Below are positions 37,369 through 46,232 of a DNA stretch of 64,000 bases, one piece after another (within the stretch, counting starts at the first letter, position 1; every line of letters begins with the position of its first letter). The stretch comes from Garicola koreensis (GTDB lineage Bacteria; Actinomycetota; Actinomycetes; Actinomycetales; Micrococcaceae). The notes below the pieces were generated by a model, which ran no database searches, was not told the origin of the DNA, and saw nothing but the letters and a program-made list of their open reading frames with translations. The stretch covers positions 1-64,000 of the forward strand of contig NZ_JACIBT010000004.1 of NCBI RefSeq assembly GCF_014195445.1. Reading direction: 5' to 3'. A program made the position numbers and the translations under genes.

Positions 37369-37847
37369 CAGATGACCACATCCATCTCGCTCTTCAGCGT
37401 GGTGGCACGGACCAGAAGCGTGCGCATCACCGTCATCAGCAGGGCAAGCGCCAAGCCGGTCACAACACCACCGAGCAGCATCAGCATCCACCCCGGCGGG
37501 GCCGCCGCAACCGCTGACTGGTAGCCGATCGTGGCCACACAGACGAGGCTGCCACCCAGGAAGGCCCCAATAATTCCGTCGACCCAGCCGAAGGCGCGGG
37601 AGGAGAACACCTCACCGCTGCGCGCGAACCCCAGCAGCCGCAGGGTGCAGATAATGCCGACCTGAACACAGAGCAGGCCCAGGATCGCCAGCGTCAGGAT
37701 GGGCCAGCGCATATGGGCCGCATCCGGCAGATCAGCCGCCACCACCCCAGACAGCCACGGCAGACCCACTATCTGGACCGCGGCGATGACGACCAGGGCA
37801 GCCACCAGCATGGTTCGCAGGGCAGTGACAGCCAAGTGATTGCTCAT
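37368..37847 (-). CDS. DUF2975 membrane protein
   Basis: About 159 residues with four transmembrane helices (LVAALVVIAAVQIVGL, WPILTLAILGLLCVQVGIICTL, IIGAFLGGSLVCVATI, MLMLLGGVVTGLALALL) and the family loop GFARSGEVFSSRAFGWVD. ATG 37847 is chosen over much longer upstream frames that overlap the divergent vapB promoter. Function unknown; always near an XRE gene. Confidence 0.82.
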   Translation of the reverse strand: MSNHLAVTALRTMLVAALVVIAAVQIVGLPWLSGVVAADLPDAAHMRWPILTLAILGLLCVQVGIICTLRLLGFARSGEVFSSRAFGWVDGIIGAFLGGSLVCVATIGYQSAVAAAPPGWMLMLLGGVVTGLALALLMTVMRTLLVRATTLKSEMDVVI

Positions 37848-37930
37848 GCCATCGACGGTAGTTGAGTATCGATCGAATGTCGATAGCTCTACCATCGGGC
37901 CTACGGGCCAGGGTAGAGTTCCGGGCCTCT

Positions 37931-37949
37931 TGGTGCCATAATGGCACCA
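37931..37949. promoter_or_regulatory. Perfect 19-bp palindrome at the vapB start
   Basis: TGGTGCCAT-A-ATGGCACCA, nine-base arms around one base. Its last base is the first base of the vapB ATG. Probable autoregulatory operator for the antitoxin-toxin complex. Confidence 0.7.
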
Positions 37950-38179
37950 TGAAACGGATGAACCTGCGGGACGTGCCCGATGATGTGTATACGGCATTAG
38001 CCGAAGCCGCCCGAGCGAACCGACAGTCATTGAGCGCATTCGCCGTTGACAGGCTGACCGAGATTTCCCAGATGACTCGGTTGAATGACTATGTTGCCTC
38101 GTACACGCCACTGCACGAAAGTGGCGTGAGCCTTGAAGACTCCGCTGCTGCGGTGCGTGAGGTGCGGGAAGCTTCGTGA
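37949..38179 (+). CDS. vapB: FitA/VapB-type antitoxin
   Basis: 76 residues: an N-terminal ribbon-helix-helix (MNLRDVPDDVYTALAEAARANRQSLSAFAVDRL) for DNA binding, and a C-terminal toxin-binding tail. ATG 37949 has no Shine-Dalgarno but the palindrome ends at the start codon, so the transcript may be leaderless. Overlaps vapC by GTGA. Confidence 0.85.
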   Translation: MKRMNLRDVPDDVYTALAEAARANRQSLSAFAVDRLTEISQMTRLNDYVASYTPLHESGVSLEDSAAAVREVREAS

Positions 38180-38577
38180 GCCTGGCCGTCGTCGACGCTT
38201 CTGTGCTGACCGCCTTCTATGCCGCCGACGACCCGCGTCATGCAGCGGTTTCGGCACGCCTGAGCGCTGGCGACGCCTTATTTGCTCCCGCTCACATGGA
38301 CGTTGAGGTCGTGTCTGCCTTGCGCGGCCTCTCCCGTCGCCATCCGGCGCTCAGCACGGCAGTACCGGGTGCTTTGAAACATCTCGCGGGCTTTCCCATT
38401 CGACGCATGCCGCTGGCACCGATGTTGCCGCGCATCTGGGAACTGCACCAGAACATCACCCCCTACGACGCGGCCTACGTTGCTCTGGCCGAGCGCCTCG
38501 ACAGCCCCCTCATCACCTGTGACGGCAAACTGGCCGCAGCTGCTGAAAGCCGCTGCACCATCGACCTCATCGCCTAA
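38176..38577 (+). CDS. vapC: PIN-domain toxin VapC
   Basis: 133-residue ribonuclease-type PIN domain. The acidic residues are in place: VVDASVL (Asp7), HMDVEVVSALRG (Glu), YDAAYVALAE (Asp) and ITCDGKLA (Asp). GTG start overlaps the antitoxin stop. VapC toxins cut tRNA or rRNA; the target is unknown. Confidence 0.88.
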   Translation: MSLAVVDASVLTAFYAADDPRHAAVSARLSAGDALFAPAHMDVEVVSALRGLSRRHPALSTAVPGALKHLAGFPIRRMPLAPMLPRIWELHQNITPYDAAYVALAERLDSPLITCDGKLAAAAESRCTIDLIA

Positions 38578-38583
38578 GCGTGG

Positions 38584-40719
38584 CTATTCGGCCCAGTCGG
38601 GCATCTCCTTGGCCACGCGGGTCAGCACATCGTAGGTGGCCACCAGCTCATCGTGCTGATTGTGGAGCACGGTGTCCCAGCGGACCTGACCGTAGTCATC
38701 GGTCTCCCGCGGAGTGATCTCCTTGGCAGTCAGAGTCACGCGGATGGAGTCGTCATAGGTCACCGGGGTCATGAAGCTTAAGTTCTCCAGGCCGGTGTTG
38801 GCCAGCACCGGTCCGGGAGCAGCCTCCACGAAGAGTCCTGCCGCCCAGGCCACCAGCAGGTAGCCGTGGGCCACCCGGCGTGGGAAGAAGGGGTTGGCCG
38901 TGGCGGCCTCCTCATTGGTGTGGGCGTAGAACTTGTCCCCGGTGGATTCGGCGAACTCCAGGATGTCCTCCAGGTGCACCTTGCGCAGTCCGGAGGCCAG
39001 CTGGTCGCCGATCTCAAGCTCAGCCAGCGGCTTGCGGAACGGGTGCACCGCACTGCCTGCGGCAATGGACTCTGGGGTGGCGGTGTTGGCCTTCGCACCC
39101 TGGTGCCACACTCCGGTGATGCCGGTGAGCAGATCGGGGGTGCCCTGGATGGCGGTGCGCTGCATGTAGTGCTTCACCCCGCGCATTCCGCCCAGCTCCT
39201 CACCGCCGCCTGCGCGGCCGGGGCCGCCGTGCACCAGGTGCGGCAGCGGGGAGCCGTGACCGGTGGAGGTCTTGGCGTCGTCGCGGTCCAGCAGGTGCAC
39301 CCGCCCGTGGTGGGAGCCGATGCCGCGGACAAACTCGGCGGCGATCTGCGGGTCGTGGGTGGCCACGGTCGCTACCAGGGAGCCGCCGCCCAGTGCGGCC
39401 AGCTCGACGGCGTCGTCGATGTCTGAGTAGCCCAGCACTGAGGCCACCGGGCCAAATGCCTCCACCTGGTGCACCTCCGGGGTGCGCGCGTTGGTGAACT
39501 TCAGGGTGGTCACCGGGTAGAAGGCGCCTGCTTCGGCATCGGCGCTGCCGGTGCCGGTCTTCAGTTCCTCGAAGGACGACGGCCCGCCGAAGCAGACCTC
39601 TCCCCCGGCGTCGACAAGCTGCTGAACGGCCTTGGTCACCTCGGCCTGCTGGTCTTTCGAGGCCAGGGCGCCCACGGTGGTGTCGGCGTCGCGCGGGTCA
39701 CCCAGCACGGCACGGGACTCCACCCGGGCGCGCAGGGCATCGACGACGGCGTCAACGTGCTGGCTGGGCACGATGGCGCGGCGGATCGCAGTGCACTTCT
39801 GGCCGGCCTTGGATGTCATCTCCGCCACCACGGCCTTGATGAAGGCTTCGAACTCCGGGGTCCCCGGCGTGGCGTCGGGGCCGAGGATCGCGGCGTTGAG
39901 CGAGTCGGTCTCTGCGGTGAAGCGCACCCCTTCGTGCTGGACGTTGTGGTGGCTGCGCAGGATCGAGGCAGTCTGCGCCGAGCCGGTGAAGGCGACGTGG
40001 TCGCGGTAGTCCAGGTGGTCCAGCAGGTCTCGGGCGGAACCGGAGATCAGCTGGATGGAGCCCTCGGGCAGCAGCCCGGAGTCGACCATCAGCCGCACGC
40101 AGGCTTCGGTGACATAGGCGGTCTGGGTGGCGGGCTTCACGATGGTGGGCACCCCTGCAATGAAGCTGGGGGCAAACTTCTCCAGCATGCCCCACACGGG
40201 GAAGTTGAAGGCGTTGATCTGCACCGCCGCACCAGGCAGGCGGGTGTAGATGTGCTCGCCGATGAAGCTGCCGTCGCGGGAGAGCTGCTCGATGTTGCCA
40301 TCAATGATCACGTTGGAGTTGGGCAGCTCTTTGCGGCCGATGGAGGAGAGCGCGAAGAGTGTGCCGATGCCGCCGTCGACGTCGACCAGGTGGTCTTTCC
40401 GGGTGGCACCGGTGCGGTCGGAGAGCTCATAGAGCAGCTCCTTGTGCTCTCCCAGGTGCAGGGCGAGCTTCTTCAGGGTCAGGGCTCGCTGGTGAAAGGT
40501 CAGTTCGCTCAGGCTCCGTTGACCTGCTGAGCGGGCGTAGTCGACCGCCGCCTTGGTGTTCAGCCCGTCGGTGGAGACGCGGCTGACCAGTTCCCCGGTG
40601 GAGGCGTCAAGAACGTCGGTGATCTTCTCCGGGTTCTGCGGGGTCCACCAGCTTCCATCAACGAAGCTGGGCAGAATCTGGACCGCCGCGGCGGATGTAT
40701 CGGGGCTCGTCGCAGTCAT
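38584..40719 (-). CDS. paaZ: Bifunctional oxepin-CoA hydrolase / 3-oxo-5,6-dehydrosuberyl-CoA semialdehyde dehydrogenase PaaZ
   Basis: 711 residues. The N-terminal aldehyde dehydrogenase domain has FNFPVWGMLEKF, the catalytic Glu of FTAETDSLN (residue ~270) and the nucleophile in SKAGQKCTAIRR (Cys ~309); the C-terminal MaoC-like hydratase domain has DKFYAHTNEEAATANPFFPRRVAHGYL. Together they open the oxepin ring and oxidise the aldehyde. ATG 40719 (MTATSPDTSAAA) is chosen; an operator lies 52 bases upstream. Stands apart from paaA-G but belongs to the same regulon. Confidence 0.96.
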   Translation of the reverse strand: MTATSPDTSAAAVQILPSFVDGSWWTPQNPEKITDVLDASTGELVSRVSTDGLNTKAAVDYARSAGQRSLSELTFHQRALTLKKLALHLGEHKELLYELSDRTGATRKDHLVDVDGGIGTLFALSSIGRKELPNSNVIIDGNIEQLSRDGSFIGEHIYTRLPGAAVQINAFNFPVWGMLEKFAPSFIAGVPTIVKPATQTAYVTEACVRLMVDSGLLPEGSIQLISGSARDLLDHLDYRDHVAFTGSAQTASILRSHHNVQHEGVRFTAETDSLNAAILGPDATPGTPEFEAFIKAVVAEMTSKAGQKCTAIRRAIVPSQHVDAVVDALRARVESRAVLGDPRDADTTVGALASKDQQAEVTKAVQQLVDAGGEVCFGGPSSFEELKTGTGSADAEAGAFYPVTTLKFTNARTPEVHQVEAFGPVASVLGYSDIDDAVELAALGGGSLVATVATHDPQIAAEFVRGIGSHHGRVHLLDRDDAKTSTGHGSPLPHLVHGGPGRAGGGEELGGMRGVKHYMQRTAIQGTPDLLTGITGVWHQGAKANTATPESIAAGSAVHPFRKPLAELEIGDQLASGLRKVHLEDILEFAESTGDKFYAHTNEEAATANPFFPRRVAHGYLLVAWAAGLFVEAAPGPVLANTGLENLSFMTPVTYDDSIRVTLTAKEITPRETDDYGQVRWDTVLHNQHDELVATYDVLTRVAKEMPDWAE

Positions 40720-40770
40720 AGGAGTCCTCTCATGCGATTGCGGTGCGGTGCGGTGCACCAGCACACTTCA

Positions 40771-40788
40771 ACTGACCGATCGGTCGGT
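40771..40788. promoter_or_regulatory. PaaR-type operator upstream of paaZ
   Basis: ACTGACCGATCGGTCGGT with perfect core GACCGATCGGTC (40774-40785). Third of the four matching sites, 52 bases before the paaZ ATG. An AT-richer segment upstream on the minus strand (GAAATA) could be the -10. Confidence 0.75.
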
Positions 40789-40923
40789 ATTTCTGTGCAG
40801 TCTATCGTGCCACCGATCACATGACGAGTGCCCGGTTCCTGCTGACCCTGCAGGGGCCGGCGAGGCTCGCAGCGCAACATCCACCGGGTGATCATTCCAA
40901 GTCGCTCCCCGGTCCCACGTCCC

Positions 40924-40960
40924 GTTGCGTTTGAGGCCGGCGGGAGCGAGGCAACGCAAC
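40924..40960. terminator. Hairpin downstream of the Lrp/AsnC gene
   Basis: GTTGCGTT (40924-40931) pairs exactly with AACGCAAC (40953-40960), with a GGCC/GGC inner pairing. It follows the regulator's stop (40974) by 13 bases on the minus strand and may work in both directions; no U-tract. Confidence 0.5.
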
Positions 40961-40973
40961 ATCGGGCGGGTGG

Positions 40974-41510
40974 TCAGGGGCCGTCGTCGTCGGGGCTCAT
41001 GTGGACCTGCTGGGTGTGGTCATCGAAGATCAGTGCCGTCTGCGTGGCCTGGACACAGTTCAGCGACTGGATCCGCTCGAAGATCACCCGGCGAAGCTCC
41101 TCCACAGTGCTGGTGCGCACCAGCAGCACCGCGTCGTACTGACCGCCGACCAGTGCCAGATGGCGCACCGCCGGATCGTCGGCCAGGGCCCGGCGCAGCA
41201 CCTCCCAATCGTCCTGCTTCAGCGTCACAAAGACGTAGGCTGCAGTCTCCAAGCCGGCCGCACGCGGGTCGATGACGGCCGTGTACCCCCTCAGCACACC
41301 GGAGGAGCGCAGCCGGGCGATGCGCTCGTAGGTATTGGCCCGGGAAAGGTGCAGCTGCTCTGCGATGCTGGACACCGACTGCCGGGCGTCTCTGCTCAGC
41401 GCAGTGAGGATCGCCTGGTCCGTGGCATCCACACGCCGGGGCCGCACTGATCGTCGCTGCCCCAACGCCTGGGGCGCCGTGGATTCCTGATCGTCCACCA
41501 TCCGATTCAT
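40974..41510 (-). CDS. Lrp/AsnC family transcriptional regulator
   Basis: ~178 residues. DNA-binding DATDQAILTALSRDARQSVSSIAEQLHLSRANTYERIARLRSSGVLRGYTAVIDP is the AsnC N-terminal HTH; the rest, including AYVFVTLKQDDWEVL and VGGQYDAVLLVRTSTVEELRRVIFERIQSL, is the RAM ligand domain. Divergent from the 2-oxoacid dehydrogenase operon, as in bkd loci where such a regulator senses branched-chain amino acids. Start ATG 41510 or 41501. Confidence 0.9.
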   Translation of the reverse strand: MNRMVDDQESTAPQALGQRRSVRPRRVDATDQAILTALSRDARQSVSSIAEQLHLSRANTYERIARLRSSGVLRGYTAVIDPRAAGLETAAYVFVTLKQDDWEVLRRALADDPAVRHLALVGGQYDAVLLVRTSTVEELRRVIFERIQSLNCVQATQTALIFDDHTQQVHMSPDDDGP

Positions 41511-41682
41511 AGTTTCGGACAATACCAGTGCTGAAGTGCGATCTGAACACAATTCGTCCACTGTTCGTCGGCTGAGACAAGAACAAGTCTGCGATTCCGC
41601 CTGTGGGTAGCGGACACATTGGCGAACCGTTCACACTTGAAGGAAATATGGTTCAGGTCACATCTGTATACGGGAGAGCCTC

Positions 41683-42951
41683 ATGACCGACAGCAGCACC
41701 AAGAACACAGCACCCGAGAAGACAGCAGCCGGCCCCGCCACGCCGCACCAGGCGGTCGACCACGAGCCGGGCCACGAGAAGGCCGAGCAGGCCGCCAGGA
41801 TCCAGGAGGCCAGCCGGTCCTTCGGCATCAGCGCCGAACAGTACATGCTGCCGGCCGCCCAGCAGATCCGCCTGCTGGACCCAGAGGGCGAGCTGGTGCC
41901 GGAGGACCAGCAGGGCACCGGCCCGGGCCACGAGTACCCGATCCCGGAGGACGAGACGCTGCTGCAGGCCTACGAGGCCCTGGTCGCCGGCCGCCGGGTC
42001 AACGATCAGAACTACGCCCTGGTGCGCCAGGGCCGGCTGGCGGTCTACCCCTCCTCACACGGCCAGGAAGCCTGCCAGGTCGGCGCGGCCCTCGCCCTGG
42101 GCGAGGCTGACTGGCTCTTCCCCACCTACCGGGACACCGTGGCCGCGATCGCCCGCGGTGTGGACCCGTTGGAAGTGATGGTCTCCTTCCGCGGAGACTG
42201 GCACTGCGGCTACGATCCGCACCAGTACAAGGTCGGCCCCCAGTCCACTCCGCTGACCACTCAGCTGCTGCACGCAGTGGGCGTCGCCCATGCCGCGAAG
42301 CTGCGGGGCGAGGACACGGTGGTGCTGGCCATGTGCGGCGACGGCGCCACCAGTGAGGGAGACTTCCACGAGGCCCTGAACTTCGCCGCCGTCTTCGAGG
42401 TTCCGGTGGTGTTCTTCATCCAGAACAATGGCTATGCCATCTCGGTGCCGCTGTCGAGCCAGACCGCCGCGCCCTCGCTGGCCCATAAGGCCATCGGCTA
42501 CGGTATGGCCGGCGAACGGGTCGACGGCAACGATATGGTCGCCGTGCTCGCCACCCTGCGCCGGGCGGTTCGACTGGCCCGGGAGAACTCCATGCCGCTG
42601 CTGGTGGAGGCGATGACCTACCGCATGCAGGCCCACACCAACGCCGACGACGACTCTCGCTACCGGGACGCCGATGAGGTGGAGCACTGGCAGCGCGCCG
42701 ATCCGCTGGTGCGGCTGGGCAAGTACCTCACCGCCAAGGGCGCACTCGACGACGACGCCGAGAGCAGAATCGCAGCTGCGGCCGAGGAGGTCGCCGCCTC
42801 ACTGCGGCAAGCGATGACCGCAGAAGCGTCCAATGACCCGCTGGAACTGTTCGAACACGTCTATTCGGCACCGACTGCGCAGCTGCGCGAACAGCGTGAG
42901 AAGCTCGCCGACGAGCTGCAGCGCTCCACCACCGATCAGGGGGCCAATTGA
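41683..42951 (+). CDS. bkdA: 2-oxoacid dehydrogenase E1 alpha subunit (branched-chain/pyruvate type)
   Basis: Thiamine-diphosphate decarboxylase subunit, 422 residues. MCGDGATSEGDFHEALNFAAVFEVPVVFFIQNN is the ThDP/Mg site; the phosphorylation-loop equivalent YRMQAHTNADDDSRYRDADEVE is typical of branched-chain E1 alpha. The N-terminal ~50 residues are polar and unusual. Start ATG 41683 follows GGGAGAG. First of a three-gene operon, next gene overlapping TGATG. Confidence 0.88.
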   Translation: MTDSSTKNTAPEKTAAGPATPHQAVDHEPGHEKAEQAARIQEASRSFGISAEQYMLPAAQQIRLLDPEGELVPEDQQGTGPGHEYPIPEDETLLQAYEALVAGRRVNDQNYALVRQGRLAVYPSSHGQEACQVGAALALGEADWLFPTYRDTVAAIARGVDPLEVMVSFRGDWHCGYDPHQYKVGPQSTPLTTQLLHAVGVAHAAKLRGEDTVVLAMCGDGATSEGDFHEALNFAAVFEVPVVFFIQNNGYAISVPLSSQTAAPSLAHKAIGYGMAGERVDGNDMVAVLATLRRAVRLARENSMPLLVEAMTYRMQAHTNADDDSRYRDADEVEHWQRADPLVRLGKYLTAKGALDDDAESRIAAAAEEVAASLRQAMTAEASNDPLELFEHVYSAPTAQLREQREKLADELQRSTTDQGAN

Positions 42952-43994
42952 TGAGCACCGCAACGGCGGCGAAGACCGCCACCACCACCTTCGCCTCGGC
43001 GCTGAACACTGCCATGTCTGACGCCATGGAGCGCGACCCCTCCGTCGTCGTCTTCGGTGAGGACGTCGGCCCCCTGGGCGGGGTCTTCCGCATCACCGAC
43101 GGGCTGACCAAACGCTTCGGCACCGACCGCTGCTTCGACACTCCCCTGGCCGAGTCCGGGATCGCAGGAATGGCCGTCGGCATGGCGATCAACGGGATGC
43201 GCCCGGTCATCGAGATGCAGTTCGACGCCTTCGCCTACCCCTCCTTGGAGCAGGTCTTCAGCCACATCGCCAAGATGGCCAACCGGACCCGAGGCCGGGT
43301 CAGGCTTCCGATCGTCATCCGCATCCCTTACGGCGGCGGCGTCGGCGGGGTGGAGCATCACTGCGACTCCTCCGAGGCCTACTACGCGCACACCGCGGGG
43401 CTGAAGGTCTTCACCCCCGCCAGCGTCGACGACGGCTACCGGATGCTGCGCGAAGCCATCGACACCGATGACCCGGTGGTCTTCTTCGAGCCCAAGAAGC
43501 TCTACTGGTCCAAGGCGGAGGAGGACCTCTCGGCACTGCGTGAGCAGTATGAGAGCGGCGCCTCCGGCCAGGACCACAGCGTGGGTCCGCAGGGCCGGGC
43601 GCGGGTGGTCCGCGAAGGGACCGACGTCTCACTGATCAGCTACGGACCCTCGGTCTCCACTGTGCTCAAGGCCGCCGAGGCCGCCGCCGAGGAAGGCATC
43701 TCCGCCGAGGTTCTGGACCTGCGCAGCATCGTGCCCTTCGACGATGAGGCGCTGCAGCGCACCGTGACCAAGACCGGACGGGCCGTCGTGGTCGCTGAGG
43801 CCCAGGGATTCGTCTCGGTGGCCAGTGAGATCGTCGCACGGGTGCAGGAACGCTGCTTCCACTCGCTGGCCTCACCGGTGCTGCGGGTGACCGGCTTCGA
43901 CATCCCCTATCCGTCCCCGAAGCTGGAGACCCACCACCTGCCCGACGTCGACCGGATCCTCGACGCCCTCGACGAACTGCAGTGGGAGGACTGA
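42951..43994 (+). CDS. bkdB: 2-oxoacid dehydrogenase E1 beta subunit
   Basis: Transketolase-like partner of E1 alpha, 347 residues. FGEDVGPLGGVFRITDGLTKRFG, DTPLAESGIAGMAVGMAINGMRPVIEMQFDAFAYPS and RIPYGGGVGGVEHHCDSSEAY are the family blocks. Its own ATG overlaps the E1 alpha stop and it ends one base before the E2 start. Confidence 0.93.
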   Translation: MSTATAAKTATTTFASALNTAMSDAMERDPSVVVFGEDVGPLGGVFRITDGLTKRFGTDRCFDTPLAESGIAGMAVGMAINGMRPVIEMQFDAFAYPSLEQVFSHIAKMANRTRGRVRLPIVIRIPYGGGVGGVEHHCDSSEAYYAHTAGLKVFTPASVDDGYRMLREAIDTDDPVVFFEPKKLYWSKAEEDLSALREQYESGASGQDHSVGPQGRARVVREGTDVSLISYGPSVSTVLKAAEAAAEEGISAEVLDLRSIVPFDDEALQRTVTKTGRAVVVAEAQGFVSVASEIVARVQERCFHSLASPVLRVTGFDIPYPSPKLETHHLPDVDRILDALDELQWED

Positions 43995-43995
43995 G

Positions 43996-45450
43996 ATGAC
44001 CATCTTCAACCTGCCCGATCTGGGCGAAGGCCTGACCGAGGCCACACTGCTGAGCTGGCTGGTCGCTGAGGGCGAGACCGTGCACGTCGACCAGCCGATC
44101 GCTGAGGTCGAAACCGCCAAGTCCTCCATCGAGGTGCCCAGCCCCTACGCCGGCACCGTGCACACCCTGCACGGCAGCACCGGCGACACCCTGGAGGTCG
44201 GCAACCCGCTGATCACCGTCACCACCGAGGACGACGCCGACTCCCCCGCTGACTCCTCCACCGACGGCCGGGCAGGCGCCCTGTCCTACCGCGAGGAGGA
44301 GCGGGCCGGGACTGCAGCTCCCGAATCCCAGGACACAGATGAGGAGACCGAGGGATCAGGGAACGTGCTGATCGGCTACGGCACTTCCCAGGCCAGCAGC
44401 GCACGACGTCGGCGTAAGCGCTCCGGTGCCCCACGCGCGGACACGCAACGGCCCACAGATGCGGCGGCACAGGGTTCGGCGGCACAGCGTTCGACGACCT
44501 CTCCTGGACCGGCACAGGCTCCGCGGGTCTCTTCTCCCTTGGTGCGTCGCATGGCCCGCCGGCAGGGCGTGGAGCTGCACTCGATCAGCGGTTCGGGTCC
44601 TGAAGGCCTCATCATGCGCCGCGATGTACTCGCAGCCGGCGAACAGCCTGCGGCGGCTGGGGCCGGGGCACCGCAGCGTGAGCCCGCCCGAGATGCCGCC
44701 CAGCAGGATGCTGCGGCAGCCGCTGGTGCTGTGGATTCCCGCACTGGCCTGGCCGTCCGCGAGCGCGTGGCGGTCACCGGCATGCGTAAGGCGATCGCGG
44801 CGAAGATGTCGCAGTCGCGCCGGGAGATTCCCGAGGCCACGGTGTGGCAGGACGTCGACGTCACCGCACTGTTGGACATGCGCGCGCAGCTGAAGGACAG
44901 CGGCCAGGAAGCACCCTCGGTGCTGGCATTGTTGTCCCGCTTCGTCGTCGCCGGTCTGCAGCGCTACCCGGAGCTGGCCGCGCGGATCGAACACACCGAC
45001 GCCGGGGATCAGATCGTGCACTTCGCCGGCATCAACCTGGGCTTCGCCGCCCAGACCGAGACCGGCCTGGTGGTGCCCGTGGTGCGCGAGGCCCAGCGGC
45101 TCTCCGCACGGGGGTTGAACACCGAGATCCGCCGGCTGGCGGAATCGGCGCGCGACGGCCAGATCAGCAGCAAGGAGATGTCCGGCGGCACCTTCACGGT
45201 CAACAACTACGGCGTCTTCGGCTCCGACGGCGCCACCCCGATCATCAACCACCCCGAGGCCGCCATCTTGGGCATCGGCCGCATCATCGACCGGCCCTGG
45301 GCCGTGGGCGGCGAGCTGGCGGTGCGGAAGGTGACGACCCTGACGCTGGCCTTCGACCACCGGGTCTGCGACGGCGGTGCGGCCGGAGGCTTCCTCAACT
45401 TCGTGGCGACCTGTATGGGAGACCCCACCGCCGCCCTGGCCGATCTCTGA
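43996..45450 (+). CDS. bkdC: Dihydrolipoamide acyltransferase E2 component
   Basis: 484 residues: lipoyl domain at the N-terminus with the lipoylated lysine in VETAKSSIEVPSP (Lys42), a long Ser/Ala/Gln linker, a peripheral-subunit-binding domain VSSPLVRRMARRQGVELHSISGSGPEGLIMRRDVL (~residues 175-215), another linker, and the acyltransferase domain ending in the catalytic FDHRVCDGG. Only one lipoyl domain. No E3 gene is seen nearby, so the cell's general dihydrolipoamide dehydrogenase must serve. Confidence 0.93.
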   Translation: MTIFNLPDLGEGLTEATLLSWLVAEGETVHVDQPIAEVETAKSSIEVPSPYAGTVHTLHGSTGDTLEVGNPLITVTTEDDADSPADSSTDGRAGALSYREEERAGTAAPESQDTDEETEGSGNVLIGYGTSQASSARRRRKRSGAPRADTQRPTDAAAQGSAAQRSTTSPGPAQAPRVSSPLVRRMARRQGVELHSISGSGPEGLIMRRDVLAAGEQPAAAGAGAPQREPARDAAQQDAAAAAGAVDSRTGLAVRERVAVTGMRKAIAAKMSQSRREIPEATVWQDVDVTALLDMRAQLKDSGQEAPSVLALLSRFVVAGLQRYPELAARIEHTDAGDQIVHFAGINLGFAAQTETGLVVPVVREAQRLSARGLNTEIRRLAESARDGQISSKEMSGGTFTVNNYGVFGSDGATPIINHPEAAILGIGRIIDRPWAVGGELAVRKVTTLTLAFDHRVCDGGAAGGFLNFVATCMGDPTAALADL

Positions 45451-45498
45451 AGCGACCCGAGTGGTTCAGTACGGGGCAGTTCGGTACGGTCACTATGG

Positions 45499-45876
45499 TC
45501 AGTACGGCGCGGCCAGCTTGCTGAACATCGGAAAGTGCTTGACGTTGCGGGTGAACAGCCGCGCATCGAGGGCCCGGGCAGTGGCGGCGATCGCCAGGTC
45601 CGCGGAGTCGATGCCCTGGTTGCCCGGCAGCCACTGACGTCCGAGTTCGCCCGCGATCTCGGCGATCCTGCCGTCCAGTGGGTGCCAGTCGAAGGCGCTG
45701 AACAGGCCCCGGGTCGCCTCTTCCTCCCGAGGCCGCATACCGGCCAATACTTCCAACCTGGTCACCTCGCTGGCATGCAGGGGACCTTCTGCCCGCGCAT
45801 CCCGCAGAGCCGCAGCGGCCGCTGGGTCGCCGCGGAGGACGTCGATGAGAACGGAGGTGTCGACGACGACGGTCAT
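45499..45876 (-). CDS. vapC: PIN-domain toxin VapC (second pair)
   Basis: 125 residues, PIN fold with VVVDTSVLIDVL (Asp6), SEVTRLEVLAGMRP (Glu), IDSADLAIAATARAL (Asp) and LFTRNVKHFPMF. The start overlaps the antitoxin stop (TAATG). Located convergently at the end of the 2-oxoacid dehydrogenase operon. Confidence 0.88.
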   Translation of the reverse strand: MTVVVDTSVLIDVLRGDPAAAAALRDARAEGPLHASEVTRLEVLAGMRPREEEATRGLFSAFDWHPLDGRIAEIAGELGRQWLPGNQGIDSADLAIAATARALDARLFTRNVKHFPMFSKLAAPY

Positions 45877-46130
45877 TACGCAGCTGCCTCGTCCAAACGC
45901 GCGCCGGAGCGAAGGCGCTCAACATAGGCTGCGCCCTCGGGTCCCCGCCCATCCCAAGCCCCAAGCGCAGCCTCAATGGCTTGGAGATCCGCTTCTGCGT
46001 CGCGCCCGGACCCGTAGGTCCTGGTGACGGCATCTCGGATCAGAGCAGAGATCGACCTGCCCGACCGCACTGCCTCCGCGTCCAGCAGCCGACGCTCCTC
46101 AACTGTCAGCGAAATCTGAGTCCGCATCAT
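45876..46130 (-). CDS. vapB: VapB-type antitoxin (second pair)
   Basis: 84 residues. MRTQISLTVEERRLLDAEAVRSGRSISALIRDAVTRTYG is a CopG-like ribbon-helix-helix, followed by an acidic toxin-wrapping tail. Two adjacent ATGs (46130, 46127) give the start; an 8-4-8 palindrome covers them. Less like the first antitoxin than the toxins are to one another, so not a recent duplication. Confidence 0.85.
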   Translation of the reverse strand: MMRTQISLTVEERRLLDAEAVRSGRSISALIRDAVTRTYGSGRDAEADLQAIEAALGAWDGRGPEGAAYVERLRSGARLDEAAA

Positions 46131-46148
46131 GATGTAATCATACATCAT
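46129..46148. promoter_or_regulatory. Palindrome at the second vapB start
   Basis: ATGATGTA-ATCA-TACATCAT, perfect eight-base arms around four bases, overlapping the vapB start codon. Expected autoregulatory operator. Confidence 0.65.
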
Positions 46149-46232
46149 GTGTCTGCCAGAAGGTGCTGCACTAGAATCGATATCAGGCTATGACCCGTGA
46201 TTGACGCCATAGTCGCCCCATGACAAGGTATT

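Noticed and set aside
39469-40530. Open frame of 353 codons on the plus strand
   Set aside because: Antisense to paaZ; no domain and composition typical of shadow frames.
40861-40975. Two similar segments containing CGCAACATC and CGGGTG
   Set aside because: Only two imperfect copies, one of them part of the terminator stem; too weak to call a repeat family.
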